Source: Penaeus vannamei (lineage: Eukaryota; Arthropoda; Malacostraca; Decapoda; Penaeidae). Taken from it: 20,000 bases of DNA. Positions 1 to 8,950 of this stretch are shown here, piece after piece. Location: NCBI RefSeq assembly GCF_042767895.1, contig NC_091571.1, positions 2,396,607-2,416,606 of the forward strand. Reading direction: 5' to 3'. A model generated the notes under the pieces. The model ran no database searches, was not told the origin of the DNA, and was given only the letters and a program-made list of their open reading frames with translations. The position numbers and the translations under genes were made by a program. The stretch's first letter is position 1, and each line of letters starts with the position of its first letter.

Positions 1-69
1 AAGTTGCGTCGGCCTTTTTTATATGGATCTTTTATATGTGGCTTGGCTTGTTTGTTCCTTCTGGATCGT

Positions 70-275
70 GTTTTTTTATCATTATTATTATTATTTATTT
101 TATTTTATTTATTTATTATTATTCTTTCTTTTTTCTTTCTTTTTTTTTTTTTTTTTGTCTGGGTGTTGTATTTCACTTGAATTTGCAATATTTGATTATT
201 TTTCTTTGTTATTTTTCTGTTATATATTTTTCTATTTTGTTTTTCCTTTCTTTTCTTTTTGGCTTCTCTGTGTCT
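70..275. repeat. T-rich low-complexity tract
   Basis: TTATTATT-type units are followed by a 17-nt T run (140-156) and further TTTTC-rich sequence. Hydrophobic open frames across it (Phe/Leu/Tyr-rich) come from base composition and are not a gene. Confidence 0.9.
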
Positions 276-472
276 CGTTCGTTATATGGTGTGACACACA
301 TTCTAGAATAATCTTTCTCGCTGTCAAGGACACGAGCAACTGCAACTCCCTTTTCCCGCACGAGTCTCGCAGACTTACTTTGTAAATGATTTCGAAAGCT
401 TCGTTTCAATCGGATTAGCCAACTGTAGATCAAGGCTGCCAGACGAGGTGTAATTGCGGAGGTGAATGGCCT
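276..472. other. Short unique block, nothing recognised
   Basis: This mixed-composition sequence lies between the T-rich tract and the G-rich block. It contains no exon or RNA signature that I can identify. Confidence 0.7.
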
Positions 473-581
473 GGGGGGGGGGGAGTATGCGTTGGGGGGT
501 GTGGGGGTGGGGTGGGGTGGGGTGGTGGCTGCGACTGCGGGGGAACTCGTTTGTGGCGCGGGCGATTGGGGAGGGGGGGGG
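473..581 (+). repeat. G-rich block with quadruplex potential
   Basis: It starts with an 11-G run (473-483), followed by many GGGG tracts separated by T or GT (494-530) and a 9-G run at about 573-581. Four or more G-tracts with short loops fit the G-quadruplex motif on the + strand. Confidence 0.85.
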
Positions 582-783
582 CTCTCTCTCTTTTTGTTTT
601 TTGTTTGTTTGTTTCTATTTCTCTTTCTTTCTGTTTGTCTTGCTCTTTTTATTTTTCTCTCTTTCTCTGTCTCTGTCTCTCTTTCTTTCTCTTTCCCTCT
701 CCCTCCCTCTCCCTCTCCCCTCACTCTCCCCCCCTCTCCCTCCCCCTCCCTCCCTCTCTCTCCCTCCCTCCCCCTCTTTCTCC
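582..783. repeat. Polypyrimidine tract (TC/TTTC/CCCTC)
   Basis: About 200 nt are nearly all C and T on the + strand, changing from T-rich (TTTG, TTTC) to C-rich (CCCTCTCC) toward the right. It directly adjoins the G-rich block. Confidence 0.92.
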
Positions 784-1060
784 TGCCACACGCGCCCGCA
801 AGCGCCCTCCAGAAGGTGCCTCTTCCTACGCCGCCGATATCGGAAGGGATGGATTTCGTAGCAGAGAGCGATATTGGAAATCCATTCGAGAAAGCAGTTT
901 CGCGTAATCACAAGATATTATGCGATAGAGGGAAGGGGGAGTGGAAGGAGAGGGAGAGGGAGTTCGTAACGATGTGAGTGATGCCGTGAGCGAGTTGGGG
1001 GTTGGGATGTGTGATATTGGGTGGGAGGGGAATGTGAAGCTTACTCCTCTCATGGTTAGA
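784..1060. other. Unique block between repeats
   Basis: A mixed sequence with a purine-rich stretch at 928-962. The open frames through it extend only because of the neighbouring repeats. I see no supported gene. Confidence 0.7.
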
Positions 1061-1344
<284 letters not shown>

Positions 1345-1696
1345 GTGGGGGGGGGGGTGCTGGGTACCGACTTCACCCCCAACCCTTCCCCTGCCCGGAC
1401 GCCTGGGCTCGGAGGCGCGCTCGACCCATGCCATCGACCTGAAAGCCGCCTGACACGTGCCTGACAGGTTCGCGACAGGCGCTGGAGGCGGCGGTAGCGA
1501 AGCCAGCGTAAAGACTCCGCAGATATGCTCGCGCTTTCAAGTTGCTTCGACCGACGGGGGACGCTGGCTCGTGGCTCCCGCGGCTCCTTCTCTGCTCGTT
1601 TCTTCTTATGGAGGGTGTTTGTTTATTTATTTTTAGGGGGAAGGGAGGAGGGGAGGGAAACGATGGTGTCGTGACGGTATTCGGTGCAGGGGAACG
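1345..1696. other. GC/CpG-rich unique block
   Basis: It begins with an 11-G run and C-rich sequence, then CpG-rich unique DNA at about 1390-1560. It could be regulatory or an upstream exon, but no start codon or splice site can be tied to disp. A T-rich stretch follows near 1618-1636. Confidence 0.5.
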
Positions 1697-1817
1697 GACG
1701 GGAAGAGGGAGAGGGAGGAGAGGGAGAGGAAGAGAGGGAGAGGGAGAGGGAGAAGGAGATGGAGAGGAGGAGAGGGAGAGGGAGAGGAAGAGGAGGAGAG
1801 GGAGAGTGAGAGGGGGC
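1697..1817 (+). repeat. Polypurine tract (GAGAGG/AGGGAG)n
   Basis: About 120 nt are nearly all A and G, with degenerate GGAGAGGGAGAGG units. Charged Arg/Glu/Gly-rich open frames here reflect the repeat. Confidence 0.93.
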
Positions 1818-2253
1818 GTGGTGGGGAAGATTCGCCGAAGATCGAGTCTCGTGTTGGAGAAAAGTAGCGAAGCGTCTTTTTGTTTTGGTAGCGCGACGAC
1901 TCATTTTTGATCGTTTTGTTTACATTTTCCCCCTTTTTTGTTTACGTTCTCGTTTACTTGTGGGTGGACTAAGATATGCCTCTATGTGGATGTCAATGTG
2001 TAGTAAAAGGTGTGGTTATGTTTATGATTTATTTATTTGTTTATATATTTTTACAGCCTATTAGTACGTCCTCCTGTCTCATTACATAATACATCCTCCC
2101 CGCCATCCTACCCCCCCCCTCTCTCTCAGACAATGTATCGGTTCTGTTCTTGGCGGGGCTTTAAATATCTTAAGTGACCCCGTGACCTTTGTCGGGTCTC
2201 GGAGACTCCCCCTCCGACGCGTCGCTCCAGCAGAAGGCGTCCCCGAACTCTCG

Positions 2254-2255
<2 letters not shown>
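1818..2255. other. Spacer, nothing recognised
   Basis: A CpG-containing start (1818-1905) gives way to T-rich sequence (1910-2060), then mixed sequence up to the TC repeat. I see no exon or RNA signature. Confidence 0.65.

Positions 2256-2348
<93 letters not shown>
2256..2348. repeat. (TC)46 microsatellite
   Basis: This is an uninterrupted TC dinucleotide repeat of about 93 nt. Ser/Leu-alternating open frames across it are artefacts. Confidence 0.98.
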
Positions 2349-2351
<3 letters not shown>

Positions 2352-2590
2352 TCTTATATCTTTCCCTCCTTCTGTCTATATCTTTCTCTCCTGCTCCCTC
2401 TCCCTCCTTTCTCTCTCTGAATCTTCATCACCTGCTGCTTTCCGTCTCCTTCTGCCTCTACCCCCGTCTCTCTCTCTCTGTCATCCTTACCCTCTCCCTA
2501 TTTCTCATCCATCCCACATTCTCGTGCTCTCCCTCTCCCTCTCCTCCAATCTTTCCCCTCCCACTCTCTCTCGTTCGTCACGCTGCTCGT
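2349..2590. repeat. Pyrimidine-rich flank of the TC repeat
   Basis: The sequence is C/T-dominated (TCTCTCC, CCCTCTCCC, TCTGTC) and decays gradually from the pure TC tract. No gene is supported. Confidence 0.85.
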
Positions 2591-3663
2591 CCCTTCAGTT
2601 AATTTTTTAGGTTGCATCACCCACACTCACTTCCATCTTCAACCTGTAAACACCTCGTGGACTGGCATTTGATATAGTAATGCATTTTATTTTTTTTATT
2701 TCATGTTTTATGTGTTTTTTTTTTAAGTATCTTAGTTTCCCCCTTGATCACGATATGTCCCAAACATTCTTTTCCTGAAGATGTCACAGAGTACTTTCAT
2801 TCGGTTGGAGAGGAAGGGCTGAGTATGTGAACCGGGAACTTGAGATTAAGACCGGAACTTGTGTGTCTTTTGAAAGGAAAAAGGATACAAGTAGTTGATC
2901 TGCTAGCACAACAGACTTTCAGCTGGCATCTTTAAAGCGGCTATCTCACCTCCCACCTTTATTCTGCATCATCTGGCATCACCATCTGTCTCCAGCTAGC
3001 ACGGCCGCTGCCTCAACCCCCCCCCTCCCCCTGCCCCCTTTCTCGCCCCCTGGCCTCGCCGCCCTTTTCGTCTGGAACCTTCTTCCTTCGGCAGACAGTC
3101 GACACCGATGACTCAAAGGGCCGTTCATTTCGATCCGCTTCTTATGCGGTTCCTGCAACTCGGATGTCAGTCAGTTTCGTATTCCCGCCTTGTTTTATCC
3201 TCGCATGAACTGGCGACAGAATAGATTCGAAAGCTATCAGGAGCGCAATAAGCGAGTCTCTCTTCAGATACGCATTTTGATAAAGTCGGCGCGATGGTTT
3301 CCTCTCGCCAGGCGCGGGTCGAATTTCGTTCACATCCAGCTGGCGGCGGCGGGGCGATGCAGACTGCCGCTCACGGAAACAACAGCAATGTTTTTGTTTT
3401 AATCTTGACTGCTCCTTAATTTATCGTTGGTCTTAAGTAGTTTAAAGGTTAATGCTCCTGCCGCTGTAGTTCACTCCTGCAGCTACGGCGATGCGATGCT
3501 TCACAAACCTAATCTTGCTGTAACGCGTTTGATTTCGCCGACACCCGTGGCTGCTCCTCGAACGCGCGATGGAGTATCTCGCGTCGTTAGTGCGGTGTTT
3601 CTGCAACCGCACTGTAGTAGGGTGTGTATACTGAGCGTGCACGTGTGTTCTGTACGTACGTAT
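2591..3663. other. Unique sequence, CpG-rich from about 3060; no supported exon
   Basis: From 2591 to 3017 it is ordinary mixed sequence with T-runs. From 3018 there are C-runs, then CpG-rich DNA to about 3650. TCAGTC/TCAGTT at 3167-3176 match the arthropod initiator consensus, but I found no downstream promoter element at the expected spacing. Open frames of 60-70 codons on both strands around 3142-3402 resemble no family I know. A promoter or 5' exon of disp here is possible but unproven. Confidence 0.4.
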
Positions 3664-3757
3664 GCACACACTCACACACACACTCACATACTTTCTCACA
3701 CACACGCACGCACGCACACGCACACGCACACGCACACGCACACGCACACGCACACGC

Positions 3758-3835
<78 letters not shown>
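3664..3835. repeat. Compound (CA)/(GCAC)/(CACACG)/(CA)n microsatellite
   Basis: Interrupted CA units (3664-3703) are followed by a few GCAC units, then a (CACACG)n hexamer array of eight to nine copies (about 3711-3764), then about 36 pure CA units to 3835. Confidence 0.97.
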
Positions 3836-3837
<2 letters not shown>

Positions 3838-4200
3838 TATACGTGAATCGAAATTTCGTCGAGAATTTTGCTGTAGGCCTATAGCTGTCAGCGTGTGGGC
3901 GTCGGAGCGCCTCTGTTTGCGACGCCCGCTGCTGGGAGTGGCAGGTGGGCGGGCGGGCAGACTCCCCGGCGTCAGAGGACGAGGTTCGGTGGTGTCTGGG
4001 GCGGCGTCGCTTGATCTCCTGTCCATATCGACTGTGACAGCGCCCGACGGCCTGCTCGCGGATTACCTCGTGGGCGGCCGGGCTGCAGGCGCGACGGCAG
4101 CCCATTCCATCCCTTAGCCTGCCTCGTGACCTGTCTGGTGCGCGCTCCCTCCCGTCCGTCTCCTCCTCCTGCTCTGCGGGGGGAAATGTATGAGTGAGAA
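3836..4200. other. CpG-rich unique block, candidate promoter or 5' exon region
   Basis: This is the most GC- and CpG-rich unique DNA in the window (GGGCGGGCGGGCAG, GGCGGCGTCGC, GGGCGGCCGGGC). It lies about 2 kb upstream of the first disp exon. It contains donor-like sites (for example GGCAGGTGGGC near 3941) but no start codon or frame that can be linked convincingly. Confidence 0.35.
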
Positions 4201-4289
4201 TGAATATCTTCGCTATACAAGGGATGGGTTTGGGAAGGTATTCATTCTGGGCGGGTCGTATCTTTATTAGATTTGTCGCAATACGGTTC

Positions 4290-4795
4290 CTCTTTTCGTT
4301 TTTTATCTCCCTTTCTAACTCTTCCTCCTTCGCCTCATTCTACCTTTCTCTCTGCTCTGTCCACCTTCCCCCCTTTCCTTCGTCCCCTCCCCCATTCCCT
4401 TACCCTTTCCTCTCTCCTTTCACCCTCCTCTTCCCCATCGCCCTTCCTCCCTCCCCATCGTCCCTTCCTCCATTCCCCTCCTCTTCCCCATCTCCCTTCC
4501 TCTCATCTTCCCCTCCCCCATTCCTTTCCCCTTCCCTCTCTCCTTTTACCCTCCTCTTCCCCATCTCCCTTCCTCCCTTTCGTCCCTTCCTCCATTCCCT
4601 CTCTCCTTTCCCCTCCTTTTCCCCATCTCCCTTCCTCTCTCTCTTCTTCCCCTTCCCTCTCTCCTTCTTTCACCCTCCTCTTCCCCAACTCCCTTCCTCT
4701 CTCTCCTTCCCCACTCCCTTTCTCCCCATCCCTCTTCTTCTCATCTCTCCCTCCCCCTCTCACCTTCCTCCCCCCCCCTCCCCTGGCTCTGACTG
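4290..4795. repeat. Polypyrimidine minisatellite, degenerate unit of about 62 bp
   Basis: About 500 nt are almost entirely C and T. A core CCCTCCTCTTCCCCATC recurs, with small changes, starting at 4423, 4476, 4549, 4611 and 4673 (spacing 53, 73, 62, 62). It is usually preceded by CCCTCTCTCCTTT and followed by TCCCTTCCTC. Ser/Pro/Phe-rich open frames of over 200 codons across it are compositional. Confidence 0.85.
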
Positions 4796-4877
4796 ATCCA
4801 CGCTGCAACCTGTCCGACTCCCAACTTCCGAACCCTTCTGCGGCTAATCCTGGAAGCCCTCAGTCGGAGCCTCGCGT

Positions 4878-4912
4878 GGGGGGAGGGAGGGAGGGGAGGG
4901 GAGGGGAGGGTG
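4878..4912 (+). repeat. (GGGA/GGGGA)n run with quadruplex potential
   Basis: Consecutive G-tracts of three to six bases are separated by single A residues, a strong G-quadruplex motif on the + strand. Confidence 0.85.
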
Positions 4913-4943
4913 GTTCACGTCGAGGATTCCAGAGTTTACTCCT

Positions 4944-4946
<3 letters not shown>

Positions 4947-4974
<28 letters not shown>
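4947..4974. repeat. Poly(T) run, 28 nt
   Basis: This is an uninterrupted T homopolymer. The upstream flank (GGATTCCAGAG) gives no sign of a retroposed gene on the opposite strand. Confidence 0.95.
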
Positions 4975-5024
4975 AGTGGGGTGGGGGGTGGGTCGATTGG
5001 AGAAGTTTAGGGCAAGTTTTAGTT

Positions 5025-5047
5025 GGAGGGGGAGGGGGAGGGGGAGG
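5025..5047 (+). repeat. (GGGGGA)n with quadruplex potential
   Basis: Three five-G tracts separated by A are flanked by shorter G-tracts, forming another compact quadruplex-type motif. Confidence 0.85.
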
Positions 5048-5192
5048 AAGAAGTGAGGGACGTTCAGAGGACGTTTTTTTTCCCCAAAGGAAGGAATTTC
5101 GGTGGTCTAGGGGAAAAAAGAGCTTGTGAAAATTATGGAAAAAATGCGTGGATGTCCCCTTACGGAACATGCAAAACACGTGATGGAAATGC

Positions 5193-5285
5193 TGTTATTA
5201 TTATTATTATTGTTATTATTATCATTATAACAATTATTGTTATTCTTATTATCATTATAACAATTATTGTTATTATTATTTTTAT
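5193..5285. repeat. ATT-rich tract with a 30-bp tandem duplication
   Basis: A (TTA)n run is followed by two copies of a 30-bp unit starting at 5221 and 5251 (ATCATTATAACAATTATTGT, then TATT...). Each unit contains AACAAT and ATTGTT arranged as an inverted repeat around one T. Confidence 0.9.
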
Positions 5286-5451
5286 TTTGAGATCCTGGAA
5301 CAGATTTATTTTAGTCCGTCCGGTTGACAGACAGTCCGAGGGAGAGCGAGATTCATTGCAGCCTGCTTGTTCATTAATTTAGAGGTGTTAAGGCTCAGGG
5401 GGTTGGGGTGCGTGCTTTAAGGAATATTGGTATCCATTTCCATATCTGTAA
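5286..5451. other. Unique spacer
   Basis: Mixed sequence with no recognised feature. Confidence 0.7.
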
Positions 5452-5518
5452 GTGTGTGGGTGTGGGTGTGGGTGGGTGGTTGGGTGTGTGTATGGGTGGG
5501 TGTGGGTGTGTGTGTGTA
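5452..5518 (+). repeat. (GTGGGTGT)n-type G/T-rich repeat
   Basis: Degenerate GTGGGTGTGG units end in a short GT run. Open frames rich in Gly/Val/Cys here are compositional. Confidence 0.88.
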
Positions 5519-6004
5519 TTGTTATATCGGAAATACAGAAATTGCAGAGCATTAGTGTTCGTCACGTTCAGCATATCAATACCGAGTTACCGTATTGCTG
5601 CTTAACCCAAAGTCCTTCGGTGCGAATGGCCATTATGTGCATGCCTGTTTAATTCGTGGCATGTCACGCTGTCACGGCGGCTGTCGCGCGAGCGCCTAAC
5701 CTCCGTGCAATGCTAATGATGAATACGATTAGCGGGAATTGTTTTATTTACTAGTGTTACGTGTTTTGGTTTGAGGCGTCTGGTGGGCCCGCGGCCTCGC
5801 TTATCTGTTTGTAGTTTCTTTTTATGTTTTTATTTTGGAAATTTGTTAGTCATCGGTGTAATTATGTGCTTTTTTCATTCAGGTTCGTAGTTTTGTGAAA
5901 CTGAAACTTGTATGCCTAATATGTAATTGCGCCCGTTGATACAGCCGGGCATTCGCATACTGTCACACTCTCGTATTTGCTTATACAGTCACAAGCGCGC
6001 GCAT

Positions 6005-6005
<1 letters not shown>
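5519..6005. other. Unique spacer upstream of the first disp exon, nothing recognised
   Basis: This mixed sequence contains TATCTGTTTGTAG and AT-rich stretches. I could not identify an exon or promoter element. Confidence 0.65.

Positions 6006-6083
<78 letters not shown>
6006..6083. repeat. (AC)39 microsatellite
   Basis: This pure AC repeat is preceded by GCGCGCATGC and followed by an AAATAAAT stretch. It lies about 95 bp upstream of the first recognised disp exon, within the preceding intron. Confidence 0.98.
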
Positions 6084-6085
<2 letters not shown>

Positions 6086-6176
6086 TAAATAATCAAAAAT
6101 AAATGAATAGATTTTCAGTATCTTACCCTCTCCCTATGATTCCCCAGTTTACTGACGCACGTGTGTTTGTTTACAG

Positions 6177-6275
6177 GTGTGAGAGAAGACGCGTGTTGGA
6201 GGAGCAGGTGGAAGCCGGGGGGGTGGGGCACCATGCCAGCCCGCGCGACTCGCTACTTCCTGCCAACATGATCTG
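6177..6275 (+). CDS. disp: disp exon 1 (first exon found; coding from ATG 6268, possibly all coding)
   Basis: The exon follows a good acceptor (pyrimidine-rich, ending TTTACAG at 6176) and ends at the donor GTAAGG. The main-frame ATG at 6268-6270 gives M-I-W, with W split by the phase-2 intron; the next exon continues YARLL. An A at -3 gives a reasonable start context. The same frame is open for 30 codons from 6178 to the ATG (starting C-E-R-R-R-V), so an upstream exon could supply a longer N-terminus. Because the 5' edge is a splice acceptor, at least one more exon must lie upstream; I could not locate it. Confidence 0.75.
6233..6271 (+). promoter_or_regulatory. Short upstream ORF overlapping the disp start codon (ATGA)
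   Basis: An ATG at 6233, in the strong context CACCATGC, opens a 12-codon ORF in a different frame. Its TGA (6269-6271) overlaps the predicted disp ATG (6268-6270). If the exon is 5' UTR up to 6267, ribosomes would meet this uORF first and could reach disp only by leaky scanning or termination-reinitiation. The uORF means nothing if translation enters from an upstream coding exon in the disp frame. Confidence 0.5.
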
Positions 6276-8862
6276 GTAAGGACTCGGCGCCCGTCGGGGT
6301 CTCCCTGGGGCTCGCCTTTGCAGGTTTGGGGTGTGTGGGTTGGCGGGTGAGGGTGCTCGGGGTGTGGGGTGCGGGGTGATGGTGGTATTGTGGGTGTTTG
6401 ATGGCCTTAGAAGTGGGGGTTGTGATGGTTGATTAAGGCGGTAGGTTTACAGTTATTAATGGTAGTGATTGTGATTGTTACATTAGCTATTATTATTATT
6501 GTAACAATTACTGTTAGAGCATTATCATTATAATTACTAATTAATATTATCATTGTTATTGTTACTGTCATTAATATTATTGTTATTATTAGTTATTAAG
6601 ATTGATAATGACAATGATGATAATAGCGATGAAATATTTTTCTTGTTTTTGTAATTCTCTTTGTGATTAACAATGTAAAAATTATGAGAGAATTATTGTG
6701 ACCAATATTTCATATTTCAGGTATGCACGGCTGCTGTGTCATCACCCCTATGCGGTGTTGAGCAGTGTGGTGGTGGTGGTGGTGACGTGCCTTGTGCTGT
6801 CTCTCACAGCCCGGCCTCTGCCCTCCTTTGAGGATCCTTCTCTGGTAAGTCCTGCTCTTTGTTCCTGTCCTTTGTTGTGAAGGATCCCATTATCAGATGT
6901 GTAACTCACAATTATCAAGTTGTTTTTATTTATGAGGAATATGAATGTTTTCTTTCTGTGAGCTTATAAGTTGTAGGATTTTTTTTCTTTTTTTTTTCCA
7001 AAGTAATGGTTTATGAAATAAGACTTACGTTGATTTACAAATTCAAATTCATTCCAGGGGTTTGAGGCAAGAGGCACAGAGATCAGCCAGAGGGCCACGG
7101 CCTGGGAGAACCTGTTGGACTCGACACGAGCCAATGGCCTACTCAGCGTCAACCCGGCAGATGACCCCACTCTCAGCAAACTGCTCCCCCACATCACGGA
7201 CGAGGATGACAAGCAGGATAAGAGCAGCGGAGGAAAGAAGAGCCACAAACATCAGGTAAGTTAACGTCAGAGGCCAGGATGAGTGAGCTGTGTGATTTTT
7301 GTACATTCTTGTTTGTGAGGTTGGAAAATGTGGGGGTTTGTTTGTTATCAGTGTGTGTGAAACGATGGCAATTATATGGTATTTTGATTTTGCTAAAGGC
7401 TGACATCAAGGAGAAATATAAGTAGAGGATTTGACATTGCTTAGGAATTGTTTGTGTAAACTTCTTAAAAGTAGAGTATTGTCAGAAGTTTGTCTCAATT
7501 ATTTTTACATTGTATATGGATGTATAAGATTACATAACACCAAACTCTTGAAATAGTAAAGACAAAGCATAAAGTATTCATAACCATACATTCAGTACTA
7601 TCACAGAAGTATCCTTAATAAATGCACATCCACACCCTTCAAGATCTGCATCGAGCTGACGACAGATGGGCCAGTGGAGGTATCGGACAACTGCAGCACA
7701 AGCTCAGGCCAGAACAACACAGGCATGGGCGAGGAGACTCCTATGGTAGCCCTGAAGATCCTCATGGACAGAGAAGATAACCCATCTGAGTACAACCTGG
7801 AGGATGAGTGGGATCGCCAGAATCACTATCCAGAGAATGAGCATGATCACTATCTTCATGATCATGAACATTTTGGGGAGGATGGGTTCTTCTGTAACCC
7901 TGTAGGTATGTCATGCAAGGAAGATTGGATTTTGTTCTGCAAAGTAAAAAGAATGATATATCATATATGTAAAGAGAGTGAGAGTGTGCGTGTGCGTGTG
8001 CATGTGCATTTGTGTGTCTGTGTGTGAGTAAACAAGATCAAGATTTTAACTGAAAATCAGTGTCACATTTCACTAAAACCTGTATTATTGATTTCTCACA
8101 GTACCAGAATACGGCCATGTTGTGGTAAAGAGCACACTCCCAATGGACTCTTTACTCACACTGAGGCACCTGCACGCCATATGCGAGCTGGATGAGCGGT
8201 TACGTTCCCCAGTAGATTTTGGGCCCATCTGTGAGACCACATCCATTGGCCGCTGTTGTCCTTCTTGGTCCCTCCCCAACTATGTGGCACTCCTCTCCAA
8301 GCGCTCTTCTTGCAGGGAAATCACAGTAGGTTCTTTAGCTTAAGGTCCGTGTTCAGTATAAAGGAACCATTGATGAAAATGTAATGTTTGGAAGACTATT
8401 TTGTTTTTGGATGGTTTTGAGGGTGAATATGATGAATGTACGAAGATTTATTGCACTGTCCATTAGGACAAATAAAGGGCATTCACAAGTGTTAGTGTAT
8501 ACATACAAATGCATTTATGTACACTCATTCTTTCTCATGCATATATTTGAAACCAAATTTGCACACCCAAATACACACAAACACAGGCAAGCTTATACTC
8601 ATACATGCACACAAGCACATAAAAATTGAGAGGTTAGAAGGGAAAAGGGAGATGGAAGGGGACTTGAAGTAAAAAGGGGGAGGAGGGATAATGGGAGGGG
8701 AAGAGACCATGAGGAGAAAAGGAAGTGAAGGAGAGGAAGAGGGTTGAAATGAACAGGGGGATGGGGAAGGGAAAAGGGACAGGGAACAGAGAAGAAGGAA
8801 GGTGAATGAGGAAGGGGAAAGGGAAGGGGAAGGCAGAAAGAGTACACAGAAAAGGTGTAGGA

Positions 8863-8950
<88 letters not shown>

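Noticed and set aside
23..385. Open frame of 120 codons rich in Phe, Leu and Tyr
   Set aside because: It follows the T-rich tract and has no domain, splice context or start context. It is compositional.
462..977. Overlapping open frames on both strands (Gly-rich, then Ser/Leu/Phe-rich)
   Set aside because: They run through G-rich and C/T repeats in several frames at once, which is the mark of low-complexity DNA.
2182..2610. Ser/Leu-repeat open frame, signal-peptide-like in appearance
   Set aside because: It comes from (TC)46 and its pyrimidine flank.
3142..3402. Open frames of 60-70 codons on both strands in CpG-rich DNA
   Set aside because: They overlap on opposite strands, match no family I recognise, and have no splice sites that connect to disp. 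Kept only as a candidate regulatory or exon region.
4860..4865. TCAGTC initiator-like sequence
   Set aside because: It matches the arthropod initiator, but there is no downstream promoter element at +28 to +32 and no TATA box. A six-base match is not enough.
4194..5010. Pro/Ser-rich open frames of 200-245 codons
   Set aside because: They span the pyrimidine minisatellite and several frames are open together, so this is compositional.
8116..8279. Minus-strand open frame opposite disp exon 5
   Set aside because: It is a shadow of the real exon on the + strand, which carries conserved Disp residues.
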